Source of the DNA: Candidatus Rifleibacteriota bacterium
Lineage (GTDB): Bacteria; Riflebacteria; Ozemobacteria; Ozemobacterales; Ozemobacteraceae
Assembly (NCBI GenBank): GCA_029565415.1
Contig: JAKQOH010000197.1
Location: 8,196-72,195 of the forward strand
Direction of reading: 5' to 3'
DNA length: 64,000 nucleotides
This document shows, piece after piece, positions 17,532 to 26,036 of the stretch. Made by a program: the position numbers and the translations under genes. Numbering within the stretch: the stretch's first letter is position 1; the number at the start of each line of letters is the position of its first letter. The notes beneath the pieces are model-generated. The model had not been told where the DNA came from. It worked only from the letters and a program-made list of their open reading frames with translations, and did no database searches.

Positions 17532-18158
17532 TCAGCGTCGGGCGATATGCACCATCGGCACGAACCGGACCGGCAGATCCTCGTGACGGTCGAATCCCGA
17601 CGCGGTGCGACGGACGAGAACGATCCGCTGATGATCGACCCCGCCGATCGGCATCACAAGCACTCCTCCGATCTTCAACTGGCGGCACAGCGTCTCCGGC
17701 ACCGCATCGGCAGCACAGGTGCCGATGACGGCATCGAACGGTGACTCCTCCGGCCACCCCTCATACCCGTCTCCCAGGCGGATCCTCACGTCATAGCCCT
17801 GGGCGCCCAGGACTTCGCGGGCATGCGTCACCAGCTCGGGCACCACTTCGAGACTGAAGACGGAGGCGCCGAGCTCGGCGAGAATGGCCGCCTGGTATCC
17901 CGACCCGGTGCCGATTTCCAGGAGTTTCCGGCCGGGCCCGGGCTCGACGAGCTCTGTCATATATGCAACGATATATGGCTGGGAGATCGTCTGTCCGTGA
18001 CCGATCGGGAGGGGGTGGTCCCCGTAGGCATCTCCGCGACGTGCAGCGGCGGGGATGAAGGCGTCGCGCGGGACGCGGCCCATCGCGGCAAGCACGCGTT
18101 CGTCGCGGATGCCGTAGGCGCGTAGATCGCGCAGCATCGCCGCGCGTTCCTCCGGCAT
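17532..18158 (-). CDS. pcm: Protein-L-isoaspartate O-methyltransferase
   Basis: A 208-residue SAM-dependent enzyme, the same length as Escherichia coli Pcm. It methylates isoaspartyl residues so that aged proteins can be repaired. It has the family's substrate region TISQPYIVAYM and the SAM-binding motif LEIGTGSGYQAAIL. The ATG at 18158 gives the usual length; a longer frame to 18248 would overlap the preceding gene by 60 bp and adds no conserved sequence. The ribosome-binding site is poor, so it may depend on coupling to the gene that ends at 18188. Confidence 0.93.
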   Translation of the reverse strand: MPEERAAMLRDLRAYGIRDERVLAAMGRVPRDAFIPAAARRGDAYGDHPLPIGHGQTISQPYIVAYMTELVEPGPGRKLLEIGTGSGYQAAILAELGASVFSLEVVPELVTHAREVLGAQGYDVRIRLGDGYEGWPEESPFDAVIGTCAADAVPETLCRQLKIGGVLVMPIGGVDHQRIVLVRRTASGFDRHEDLPVRFVPMVHIARR

Positions 18159-18187
18159 GCCGTTCAGGTGTCCGGCCCCGCCCGTGA

Positions 18188-18904
18188 TCAGAGGTCGACG
18201 TCCGGCAGCTTGATGGCGGGCCGGATCTGAGAATGCGCCACGGGCCACTGGTTCTTCGTCGCGACGACGGACTTGTCGGCCGTGCGGGTCCGGATGAAGG
18301 GCTGCAGGATGTAGAGCAGATCGGGATACACTTCGATCGGCGAAAAATCCGGTGCCGGGGCGAAGTATTCCCGGAGCCGGTCGCGGATCATCTGCGCGAT
18401 TTCATCCGGGCTTTTCCCGGCGATATTCCGGTCGAGATCGGGGATGAGGGGTTTCAGCCGCCCTTTCAGGATTCCGTCCTGGATCGCGACCATGGCATCC
18501 GCCGGCAGGACGGCGATCAATTCGTCGCGGCTTGCGACGGGCATGCGCAGGAACGTTTCGGACAGATCGAGAAGCTCCTTCAGGCCGGCCGTTTCGAACT
18601 GCCGGTCGCCCACCATCCAGATGCCGCCGGCCGAGTCGGGCGGCTCCTCGTTCCGCAGGCGCGGCTGGTCGATCTTTTTCTGATCGGCGAACTGGAAGAA
18701 CACGGTGCGCGCACGCAGCGTGCAGCCAGACCAGTATTTCTGGCTGTATTCCTGCCACATGGTTTCGAGGTTCTCGAACAGGGTGCCACCGACGATCTTC
18801 GCAACGGCGCCAGGCGGGATGCGCCCCTCGGCGATCGCGAGAATGCAGCGCGAGATCGAGAGGCCGACGGCTTCGATGGGGGGTTTCGGGGTGGTGTTCG
18901 TCAT
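18188..18904 (-). CDS. Unknown protein next to the MoxR/VWA module
   Basis: A 238-residue soluble protein with no signal peptide or membrane helix and no family I recognise. It is mostly helical, with two aromatic-rich stretches (METMWQEYSQKYW-like near residue 48 and an FQFADQ region near 70). It lies 63 nt after the 195-residue gene, and its own promoter-like boxes (18932-18961) suggest it can be transcribed separately with pcm. GAGAGG lies upstream of the ATG but rather far away. Confidence 0.75.
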   Translation of the reverse strand: MTNTTPKPPIEAVGLSISRCILAIAEGRIPPGAVAKIVGGTLFENLETMWQEYSQKYWSGCTLRARTVFFQFADQKKIDQPRLRNEEPPDSAGGIWMVGDRQFETAGLKELLDLSETFLRMPVASRDELIAVLPADAMVAIQDGILKGRLKPLIPDLDRNIAGKSPDEIAQMIRDRLREYFAPAPDFSPIEVYPDLLYILQPFIRTRTADKSVVATKNQWPVAHSQIRPAIKLPDVDL

Positions 18905-18931
18905 GGGGGAATCATCCTCTCGTTTTTTGAG

Positions 18932-18961
18932 AGTTTAGCGATCCGGGCCTGTCCAGGTCAA
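18932..18961 (-). promoter_or_regulatory. Candidate internal promoter before the unknown-pcm pair
   Basis: TTGACC (18961-18956) and TAAACT (18937-18932) are 18 bp apart on the minus strand. A small CTCTC/GAGAG hairpin follows. This could let the 238-residue gene and pcm be expressed apart from the MoxR genes. Confidence 0.5.
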
Positions 18962-18967
18962 GCCTCT

Positions 18968-19555
18968 TCATTCTCTTCCGTATGTCGCAGCCGCCTCCGC
19001 CGCCGCCTTGCGGGCCATCGCCTCGCGAATCTCCTGCGCCCGTTTCTCGGCGGCCCGGGCCTCGCGGATGACGCTGGCGCGCTCGATGCTGTCCAGGGAC
19101 ACCAGGCGGTCGGCGGCCTGTTCCTCCGTTTCTCCCGCCGGGCGCAGACCGAGCCGATCCAGGGAAAGCCGCGCCAGCTCTTCCCGGCGATCCGGCTCGG
19201 TCACGAACCTGCCGGCCTTGACTACGCCGGCGAACCGCTCCGGAAGCTCCTGAAACAAAGCAATCGCCCCGTCGGCGAACCTTCCCGGTGTTTTCCGGAA
19301 ATACCCGTCGTGGAGCAGCCATGCGAGGATGAGCGCCGTGCGGGCCCGCTCTTCGTCCGCCTGGAGATGAACCGCCAGTTCTGCCGGAAACGGATCGGGC
19401 TTCGCACCGCCGAGATCCAGCAGAAGGTCATTGAGCACCGCCTCGAGATCCACGCCACCGCTCTGTACCGGCCGCGGCTCCCGGAGAAACACCTCGGCTG
19501 TCTCGGCCAGACGCCTCAGAAGCAGCTCCAGCGGCGGTCCTTCGCGCGTTTTCAT
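18968..19555 (-). CDS. Unknown helical protein coupled to the peptidase-VWA gene
   Basis: A 195-residue protein I cannot assign. It is leucine-rich and helical, with an Ala/Glu/Arg-rich tail (residues about 150-195) likely to form a coiled coil. Its ATG overlaps the stop of the VWA gene by 4 bp, so it is almost certainly a dedicated part of that module. Small helical partners of unknown function are common beside MoxR/VWA pairs. Confidence 0.75.
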   Translation of the reverse strand: MKTREGPPLELLLRRLAETAEVFLREPRPVQSGGVDLEAVLNDLLLDLGGAKPDPFPAELAVHLQADEERARTALILAWLLHDGYFRKTPGRFADGAIALFQELPERFAGVVKAGRFVTEPDRREELARLSLDRLGLRPAGETEEQAADRLVSLDSIERASVIREARAAEKRAQEIREAMARKAAAEAAATYGRE

Positions 19556-21342
19556 GGAACCTTCCTTTCATACTGTCTGCGGCTGAACTCGCGGGCAAAG
19601 GAGACCAGCTCCTCGAGCGTCCGCACCACTGCGATATCCCAGCCGCACCGCTTCGCCTCGACGGCCCAGGCATGCCCTTCGGGGGAGCCGTACAGGTTGA
19701 GTGCCAGCGTCCCGCCGGCCCGCCCCTTCTCGAGAGCCAGGGCCGCCGTCTTCCAGCCGCTGATCCCCCGTTCGTCATCGGCAAACATCGTGTCCACCCC
19801 CTCGTCCGAGATCACCATCACATGAACCGGCCGGTCACGCGGCGTGCGGCTCTCGAACGTGCCACGGAGCAGATGGATCGGAAAACAGGTGCCGCCCCCC
19901 AGGTATCCCGTCAGGACACCGAGCAGAGCGCTCTCGTCCCGCACGAACCCGTCCGTGGAAAGCGTTTCATTCTTGCCGCTCCAGAGCGTTGCCTTGACGC
20001 ACGAACCCGACCGGAGTGCCGAGAGAATGATGATCGCGCCGGCAAGCGCAGTATAGGAGGTGGTATATCTCGGATCCGGCATCGAGCCCGAACAGTCGAT
20101 GTACAAGTCGAGATCGACCGGGCCCGTTTCCGGATCCCGGCCGGGAACGTTGCCGTTCTGCCGTCGGACCGTCGTCACGCCCGGGATGATGCGGGGGGAG
20201 GCGGCAACCGTCTCGAACAGATCCAGTTCCTCGATCGGGGCCCCGATGTCCCAGGATTCCAGCCCCTCGATCTGTTCCTCCCGGGCTTCCGGCGAACGCC
20301 GCCGTGGGAACCGCGCGAGATGGGGCCGGGCACGTTCCCGGTAGTAGGCAATCGCGAGCTGCTCCGGGGTGAGATGGATGCCGAGATCCCGGAGAAGTTC
20401 GCCATACTGGTAGGGCTCCCGATACTGGCCGCCCCCCGTTTTGGAACTCGCCTGGTCCATCTCCTGGACATCACCGCGAGACCGCCCCTCCTTCCCCTGA
20501 CCCTGTTCCTCATCGTCCAAAGCGTCCAGTCCCGTCAGCTCCGGATCGAGCGACGGATGAACCGCCCCCTCGAGCTCCTCGGGATCGATCCCGGCAAGCC
20601 CGTCGGGAATCTCTTCGGCCCCGGCGGAAGCGCGTTCCAGGTCCCGGAACCCGCGCAACCAGGCACCGCTCTCCTGTTCGGAGGCTTTCGCGATATACGG
20701 ATACAGGAGGGAAGCGAACCGGCCGGCCCCCTGGAGCCAGTCACGGCCGTACACCCTCACGATCCTGGCCCCGAGATCCGCATCGGCGCGCAGCCGCGCC
20801 GGCAGTTCGCCGGCAGAGAGCGTCTTTCCCGGAAGCCCCCAGAGCATTTCATAGATATGCATATACAGCGTCCAGGCCGGGTCGGTGCCGCCGGAGCCGC
20901 GCAAAGCCGCGAACAGGGAGGAAAAGGAGATGCCGGCGCTCCGGTGCAGGCGATCGTTGATGAGCAGGTCGGCATACAGGTTCGCGACGAGGCCGGCATG
21001 CCGCTCGAATCCGGGCAAGGCCCGCCGGATGCGGGCAAGAAGGCGGGCCTGGTCAGCCAGATCCCCCGGGCAGAACACATGATGACCGATCTCGTGCGCG
21101 AGAATCTCGAGGGGGAACCCCTCAAGCCCGGCCCGGGCGAGATGCGGGAAACTGATGACGACGGCCTTGTCGGTCAGCCGGATCATCGCGCCCGAATCTC
21201 CGGGCCGGACCCCCTCCCGGGAAGCTTCAGAAGCACTCAGACACCAGCGGGGCTCCCGCAGCATCGTATGCCGGCTCCAGGCGTCCAGCGCCTTCGGCCA
21301 CTGCGCCCGCCACACGGGAACCAGTTCGGCGCCCCGGCTCAT
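19552..21342 (-). CDS. Putative metallopeptidase-VWA fusion (DUF2201-like)
   Basis: A 596-residue protein. The N-terminal part has the zinc motif H83-E84-I85-G86-H87 followed by NLYADLLINDRL (121-132), the N-x-x-x-D-x-x-I-N pattern of predicted metallopeptidases linked to VWA domains (COG3864 type). A middle region is acidic and disordered (about 280-310). The C-terminal VWA domain has the MIDAS motif D416-x-S-x-S, a later Thr in GGGTCFP, and Asp in ISDEGVD. Proteins of this type work with MoxR AAA+ ATPases, which remodel or load metal sites in targets. Its ATG overlaps the upstream stop by 4 bp and its stop overlaps the next ATG by 4 bp. Confidence 0.85.
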   Translation of the reverse strand: MSRGAELVPVWRAQWPKALDAWSRHTMLREPRWCLSASEASREGVRPGDSGAMIRLTDKAVVISFPHLARAGLEGFPLEILAHEIGHHVFCPGDLADQARLLARIRRALPGFERHAGLVANLYADLLINDRLHRSAGISFSSLFAALRGSGGTDPAWTLYMHIYEMLWGLPGKTLSAGELPARLRADADLGARIVRVYGRDWLQGAGRFASLLYPYIAKASEQESGAWLRGFRDLERASAGAEEIPDGLAGIDPEELEGAVHPSLDPELTGLDALDDEEQGQGKEGRSRGDVQEMDQASSKTGGGQYREPYQYGELLRDLGIHLTPEQLAIAYYRERARPHLARFPRRRSPEAREEQIEGLESWDIGAPIEELDLFETVAASPRIIPGVTTVRRQNGNVPGRDPETGPVDLDLYIDCSGSMPDPRYTTSYTALAGAIIILSALRSGSCVKATLWSGKNETLSTDGFVRDESALLGVLTGYLGGGTCFPIHLLRGTFESRTPRDRPVHVMVISDEGVDTMFADDERGISGWKTAALALEKGRAGGTLALNLYGSPEGHAWAVEAKRCGWDIAVVRTLEELVSFAREFSRRQYERKVP

Positions 21343-22394
21343 TCCCGCCGTCCCCGCGTTCCGTCTTCGCCGGGCTCTGCGGCCATCGCAATCAATAAGA
21401 CGCGATGGGAGCGGCTCAGGGTGACGGCGATCGTCGTTCCATCACAGACGATGCCGGACGGCTTCGAGATCCGCTCGAACCGGGCTTTGGCACCGTTCCA
21501 GGTGACCACGCCCTCCGGCGTGACACGCGCGGCAGACGCCGACGTATTGTTTTCAATATTATTCTTATAAGCGTATTTCCGGAAGACCGTTCCGAACACA
21601 TCGGCATGCAGGCGCCAGACGTTCTCCGCATCCCGAACGGCGAGGCTCCCGTCGAGCAGGAACGGGAGCGGAGGCGTGGCGAACGGTCCTCCGAACCCCC
21701 GGAAGCCCCCGGTTTCGGCGACGATCTGCAATCGTTTGCGCCCTCCCCGTCCGGCGGCACCGGCCTTCGCAGGATCCAGCCAGGGATCCGCCCGGAGCTG
21801 GGCCAGATCGTCCGTCGACAGGCCGAGACACGCCCGAAGGATACGCTCGCTCACGCGTCCGGCGGCATCCAGGGCAGCCTCCCGCTGGTGGGCCATGCCG
21901 CACCGCCAGGCCAGGAGACGGCCGGCATCGAACAGCTCGGCGCGGCCAGAAAGGCCGTTCACAACGGCGATCAGCCGGTCGATCCATTCCCCGGTCCGGA
22001 CACCGGGGGTCGCCTCGAGCTGGCAGAGAGCGTTCACGAGTCTCCCGGCCGTCTCCTCCGGAGCGGCGGCCAGATGCACGTGCACCGCCGGAAGCAGCTC
22101 GTTCCAGAGCCGGCCAAAGGCTTCTGGCCGGCCCGGACCGGCCAGAAGTCCCTTCTGATGCAGCATCAGCGTCAGGTCATACAGGGCGGCAACGACGGTG
22201 TCGAGACGGTCCGGCTCATGCCCCGCAATCGTTTCGGCCACCGTTCCGAGCTCGCGCACTCCGTCGGCGAAGGATTCCGGATCGAGAGCCGGGACGGCCT
22301 GGCGCGCGACAAAAAACGCGGCGTTGAACCGGTCCCGGCCCCGCCGCAGCGGTCCGGCCAGCGCCCCGGGGAGAGGCCGCGCGACGGTGTTCAC
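21339..22394 (-). CDS. Unknown protein between MoxR and VWA genes (bpX-like position)
   Basis: A soluble protein of 351 residues with no recognisable motif. The N-terminal two thirds look helical; the C-terminal third looks like strands and turns. It occupies the position between MoxR and VWA where bpX-type partners are found in ternary MoxR-VWA systems, but I cannot show homology. The GTG at 22394 overlaps the MoxR stop (GTGA) and has GGAAAG before it; an ATG at 22418 would add eight residues but has no ribosome-binding site. An AT-rich patch lies at about 21549-21574 inside a conserved-looking stretch. Confidence 0.75.
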   Translation of the reverse strand: MNTVARPLPGALAGPLRRGRDRFNAAFFVARQAVPALDPESFADGVRELGTVAETIAGHEPDRLDTVVAALYDLTLMLHQKGLLAGPGRPEAFGRLWNELLPAVHVHLAAAPEETAGRLVNALCQLEATPGVRTGEWIDRLIAVVNGLSGRAELFDAGRLLAWRCGMAHQREAALDAAGRVSERILRACLGLSTDDLAQLRADPWLDPAKAGAAGRGGRKRLQIVAETGGFRGFGGPFATPPLPFLLDGSLAVRDAENVWRLHADVFGTVFRKYAYKNNIENNTSASAARVTPEGVVTWNGAKARFERISKPSGIVCDGTTIAVTLSRSHRVLLIAMAAEPGEDGTRGRRE

Positions 22395-24019
22395 GCCCCG
22401 TCTTTCCAGGAGAGCCATTTCAGATAGTTGGTATACCGCTGGTGCAGGTATTTCAGCGCCAGAACATCATCGAACAGGTGGCCATACAGTTTGCGGCCCT
22501 TTCCGATCTCGCCGATCAGGCGTTCGATTCCTCCAAGCCGTTTGCGAACCTCGGCCTCCCCCACCCCGTCGAGCCCCTGCCCGATCTCGGCGAGCAACGC
22601 GGCGACCGGATCGTCCCGATCGAGGCACAGCCGGTCGTATTCCTGGCAGGAGAGGTCGAACAGCCTGCGGATCCAGCCGATGCGGTCGGTGCGGAAGGTG
22701 GCATTGCCGGCCTGTTCGAAGAACGGGGAGTCGGGATCCTGGACGAGCTTGTCGTGCAGGACGAACGGAATGATCTGGCGCACATCCTCGAACCCGACCT
22801 CCCCGAAGCCGCGGAACCAGGCCAGGGCCTTCGCGTAGGCCAGAACCGTCATCATCGCCCGCACCGACAATCCGTTGCGCGTCTGGCTTCCGAGGTCCCG
22901 GACCCGGTCCTTGCCCGTGTCCAGGCCGGTGATTGTCTGCCACTCGACCCCGCCGAGCTTTGCGGTGTCCTTGGTCTTGTACTCGATCTGGTCGGCCGCC
23001 ACGTCGCAGAACTCGAAATGCGCGGTGAAAAACTCGATCCGGCGCAGGAGCGTCGGGGGGATCGTGACGGCAAGAATGCCGCGATGTGCCCGGTCCAGTT
23101 CGTCATCGGTGAAGGTCACGCTTCGCGGAACCACCTCCTCGGGCCTGATTCCCTCCTCGATGCGCACCAGAAGATCGCCCAGGAAGCGGGTGTTGAAATG
23201 CAGCGCCTTCACCACGACGTCGATCCGGTCGCGCAGCGCTTCGATCACCTGATACGTGCCGCCACCCGCATCGTCGTTCGCCGTCAGATACCAGGCCGAC
23301 GGGGGGCATTCGAATATCTGATCATATAGTTCCGCATAATCGTCAGCCAGCACCGTCAGCAGCGCAGACTGGGTACGCGTCGGAATGCGGTTGTACTCGT
23401 CGATGATCTTCACGCGCATCCCGAGCCACTTCCGCCACGAGATTTTCACGTCATCCATGGTCTGGGCGTTCACCAGCGACGCGGGAAGCGGGTTGCCGAG
23501 CAGATCGGCGATCGTCATCTGGGGCTGGCCATGCTGGATCGCGCGTCGGATGTCCTTCATCGAATACCCGGCCAGGATACCCATCAGAATGGCGCTGGCC
23601 GTCTTTCCGCGGCCCGGGCCGCCGACGAGCAGGCAGCGGCGGCGCAGAACCAGCGTCAGCAGCGGCAGCAGCACGAAGCTCGAGTAGCTCTGGTCGGTCG
23701 GCAGGATCAGCCGGCTCTTCCGGTCGCCGAGCGTGAAACTCTGGGGAGGTCCGTCGTTGAACTCGATGTCGTAGAACGGGCTGATGATCGCGTGGTTGGT
23801 GATCCAGAAGTAGGCCTGGCGCAGCTTTTCATCGAGTGCCGGGCCTGCAGCGCCCGTTCCGGCATCCCCGGCCGGGACCCCGGCAGGGGCCGGCCCCTCG
23901 TAGAGATCCGCCACGTCGAAGCCGCGTTTCGGCCGTATCCGGCGCGTCAGATGCGTCGGCGCCGCGGATACCTTTCCGAACACCGCCGTGATGCTCGCCA
24001 GCGTATCCTTCAGACTCAT
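22391..24019 (-). CDS. MoxR-family AAA+ ATPase
   Basis: A 542-residue AAA+ ATPase, longer than usual MoxR (about 330) because of an N-terminal extension (1-100) and a long C-terminal part. Walker A is GGPGRGKT (133-140), Walker B is VKIIDE (203-208), sensor 1 is the Asn in LTAND (248), and arginines in ALRDRID (263, 265) fit the arginine finger. MoxR proteins act as chaperones with VWA partners. It begins 7 nt after the ligase gene and overlaps the next gene by 4 bp, placing it at the head of the MoxR-unknown-peptidase/VWA set. Confidence 0.9.
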   Translation of the reverse strand: MSLKDTLASITAVFGKVSAAPTHLTRRIRPKRGFDVADLYEGPAPAGVPAGDAGTGAAGPALDEKLRQAYFWITNHAIISPFYDIEFNDGPPQSFTLGDRKSRLILPTDQSYSSFVLLPLLTLVLRRRCLLVGGPGRGKTASAILMGILAGYSMKDIRRAIQHGQPQMTIADLLGNPLPASLVNAQTMDDVKISWRKWLGMRVKIIDEYNRIPTRTQSALLTVLADDYAELYDQIFECPPSAWYLTANDDAGGGTYQVIEALRDRIDVVVKALHFNTRFLGDLLVRIEEGIRPEEVVPRSVTFTDDELDRAHRGILAVTIPPTLLRRIEFFTAHFEFCDVAADQIEYKTKDTAKLGGVEWQTITGLDTGKDRVRDLGSQTRNGLSVRAMMTVLAYAKALAWFRGFGEVGFEDVRQIIPFVLHDKLVQDPDSPFFEQAGNATFRTDRIGWIRRLFDLSCQEYDRLCLDRDDPVAALLAEIGQGLDGVGEAEVRKRLGGIERLIGEIGKGRKLYGHLFDDVLALKYLHQRYTNYLKWLSWKDGA

Positions 24020-24026
24020 GGTCCCC

Positions 24027-25436
24027 TCACCTCCCCGTTCCCGTTTTCCAGCTCCATGGCCGTTCCATCAGCTCATCCTGCCCGATGTCACTCGTGTAGA
24101 CGATCGCCTTGCCGGCCGGCGGGCCTGACAATAGTTCAATCTTTATATCGTGTCCGGACCCGAACAGACTCTCCAGAGGACGCCGAATATCTTCTTCGTC
24201 GATACCGGTGCCGCGATACCGCAACACCAGCCGCTGGTCCGGCTCCTGGTGCAGGGAAAACTGCGGGATCGGGAGATGGCCCAGGGCCCGGGTGACATCG
24301 ATCGAGTTCACCACCTCCCCCGTATGGGTGAGGAACACGACCGGTTGTCGGCCCTCGAGACCGGCAAGGACGGGCCGGCCGCCCTCCCAGACCAGGGCGG
24401 CCGTATCGCCGGTCCGGTACCGCAGCAGGGGTAAAAACGGGTTCCGGCCGCAGGTCAGGACGATCTCCCCACGATCGCCCGGTGCGCAAATCCGCCCGTC
24501 CCCGCCGAGAATCTCGACATACAGGTCGTGAGGCAGGATCTCATGTCCTCCCGGCCCGGCAACGGCGACGAACCGCGACTCGTTGAGCGAGTAGACATCG
24601 ATCAGGGGACACCCGAAGCGCCGTTCCAGCATCGTCTTCATCCCAGGGGTGACAGCCATCGCCGAGGAGACGAGAGCACGGGGCCGGAGACTCACGGGAA
24701 GCGCGGCGAGCGCCGCGAACGCAACGGGATCCCCGGTGAGTATTTCCGGTGCTATATCATCGAGGAACCGTGCGGGATCCTCGACATTCCGCCACTCTCC
24801 CGGATTCAGGTTGATCTTCACGTAACCCGCGCCGCCGAGATACGAGATGATCGTGGCGTGGGTGAACGTCGAGGCCTGGGCGCACACCTGCGCGATCGCG
24901 ACCCCTTCAGGGGCCGCATCGAACGGCACCCCCGCTCGGCCGAGCAGCACCCGCAGCGCCCCGAGATACGAGCCGGCGGTCACGGGATGCGACAGGATCC
25001 TGACGATGTTTCCCGTCGTTCCCGACGTCGTGTAGGTGAGCAGATCGTCGAGAGGCTGATCGTCCGGCACGAAAGCCCAGGGCGCGCGCCCCAGATCCTC
25101 CCGGCCGCAGGTCGGCAGCTCCTCGAACGGGCCGGTACTGCCGGAGCGCTCCCGATAGAAGGGAACCGTTTTCAGGCACCGCTCCACGAAGGCGTCGAGC
25201 CAGTCGGGTTGCATCCCGGAGCCGGTCCAGCCGCCGGCGGCAGGGCCGTTCCGAAGCTGCGCCTCGAACGAGGCGATCCGGTCACAGGCGGACCGGGTCA
25301 GGCGGTCGCCGCAGGGAAAGGTCCAGCGCGGCGCATGGGGATGCTCCCGCAGCCGGGCAAGCCGGCGCCGGCCGGCATCGTCGAGCAGCGGAAACCGTTC
25401 CTCATCCGTCAGAGGTCGATCTCCGCTCCGGGACAT
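24027..25436 (-). CDS. Adenylate-forming (ANL) ligase, phenylacetate-CoA ligase-like
   Basis: A 469-residue member of the ANL superfamily, which activates a carboxylate as an acyl-AMP. The phosphate loop TTSGTTGN lies near residue 135, and later glycine- and aspartate-containing motifs (YRTGDTAAL, EGRQPV) match the hinge region. The overall shape resembles PaaK and the CapK-type ligases. The acid and the acceptor (CoA, carrier protein or amine) are unknown; no carrier protein gene is adjacent. It lies 22 nt after the flavin-reductase-like gene and 7 nt before moxR, so it is co-transcribed with both. Confidence 0.82.
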   Translation of the reverse strand: MSRSGDRPLTDEERFPLLDDAGRRRLARLREHPHAPRWTFPCGDRLTRSACDRIASFEAQLRNGPAAGGWTGSGMQPDWLDAFVERCLKTVPFYRERSGSTGPFEELPTCGREDLGRAPWAFVPDDQPLDDLLTYTTSGTTGNIVRILSHPVTAGSYLGALRVLLGRAGVPFDAAPEGVAIAQVCAQASTFTHATIISYLGGAGYVKINLNPGEWRNVEDPARFLDDIAPEILTGDPVAFAALAALPVSLRPRALVSSAMAVTPGMKTMLERRFGCPLIDVYSLNESRFVAVAGPGGHEILPHDLYVEILGGDGRICAPGDRGEIVLTCGRNPFLPLLRYRTGDTAALVWEGGRPVLAGLEGRQPVVFLTHTGEVVNSIDVTRALGHLPIPQFSLHQEPDQRLVLRYRGTGIDEEDIRRPLESLFGSGHDIKIELLSGPPAGKAIVYTSDIGQDELMERPWSWKTGTGR

Positions 25437-25457
25437 GCCGTCGGCGTCCAGAGATGG

Positions 25458-26036
25458 TTACCGGGCGGCGGCGACGGACGGCTTCGTGTAGCCCTTTCCG
25501 GCTTGCTGGACGAGGCCGATCGACTCCCCGACGCTCCAGTAGTGGTTGTCGGGCATCGTGAGAACCATGCCCTGCATCTTTGCCAGATCGGGCTTGCCTT
25601 CGGTCAGCACTTCTGGATGGGCATACGCGGCAACGATCTCACCGACAAAGAACCGGTTGCTCGGCAGCTCGACCGTCTGGACGAGTTTGCATTCGAGACA
25701 GAGCTGGCACTCCTCGATCATCGGCGCATGCTTCAGTGAGTTTGTGAACGTCTTGAACACGTCGGCCTTGCTGATCTTGTTTGCCGAGACGGAGCCGCAG
25801 TAATCGACGCGGGCGAGCAGGTCCTTCCCGGGGAGGCAGATGCTGAACTCGCGGTTGCGCTCGATATCGGCCGCGGTCGCGTGGCCCTTGAAGACGCCGA
25901 TCCCGATCATCGGGGGCTGCGCATTCACGCGGGTCACCCAGCCCACCGGCATGAAGTTCGGCACGCCGCCATGCATCGTCCCGACCAGCATGACGGGCAT
26001 CGGAATGAAGGTGTTTTTATCTATAGCTTTCATCAT
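25458..26036 (-). CDS. Flavin reductase-like FMN-binding protein (flavoredoxin type)
   Basis: A 192-residue protein of the split-barrel FMN-binding family (flavoredoxin/DIM6-NTAB type). The N-terminal part MPVMLVGTMHGG and NFMPVGWVTRVNAQPPMIGIG is typical, as is NREFSICLP. It probably carries FMN and moves electrons from NAD(P)H or a ferredoxin. Its ATG overlaps the stop of nadR by 4 bp; another ATG follows immediately (26033). AAGGGA lies upstream. Coupling to NAD salvage genes suggests a role that needs a fresh pyridine nucleotide supply. Confidence 0.85.
   Translation of the reverse strand: MMKAIDKNTFIPMPVMLVGTMHGGVPNFMPVGWVTRVNAQPPMIGIGVFKGHATAADIERNREFSICLPGKDLLARVDYCGSVSANKISKADVFKTFTNSLKHAPMIEECQLCLECKLVQTVELPSNRFFVGEIVAAYAHPEVLTEGKPDLAKMQGMVLTMPDNHYWSVGESIGLVQQAGKGYTKPSVAAAR

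Noticed and set aside
16061..17744. Overlapping plus-strand open frames across the membrane genes
   Set aside because: They are antisense to the glycosyltransferase-like and zinc-ribbon genes, which have proper ribosome-binding sites and membrane helices.
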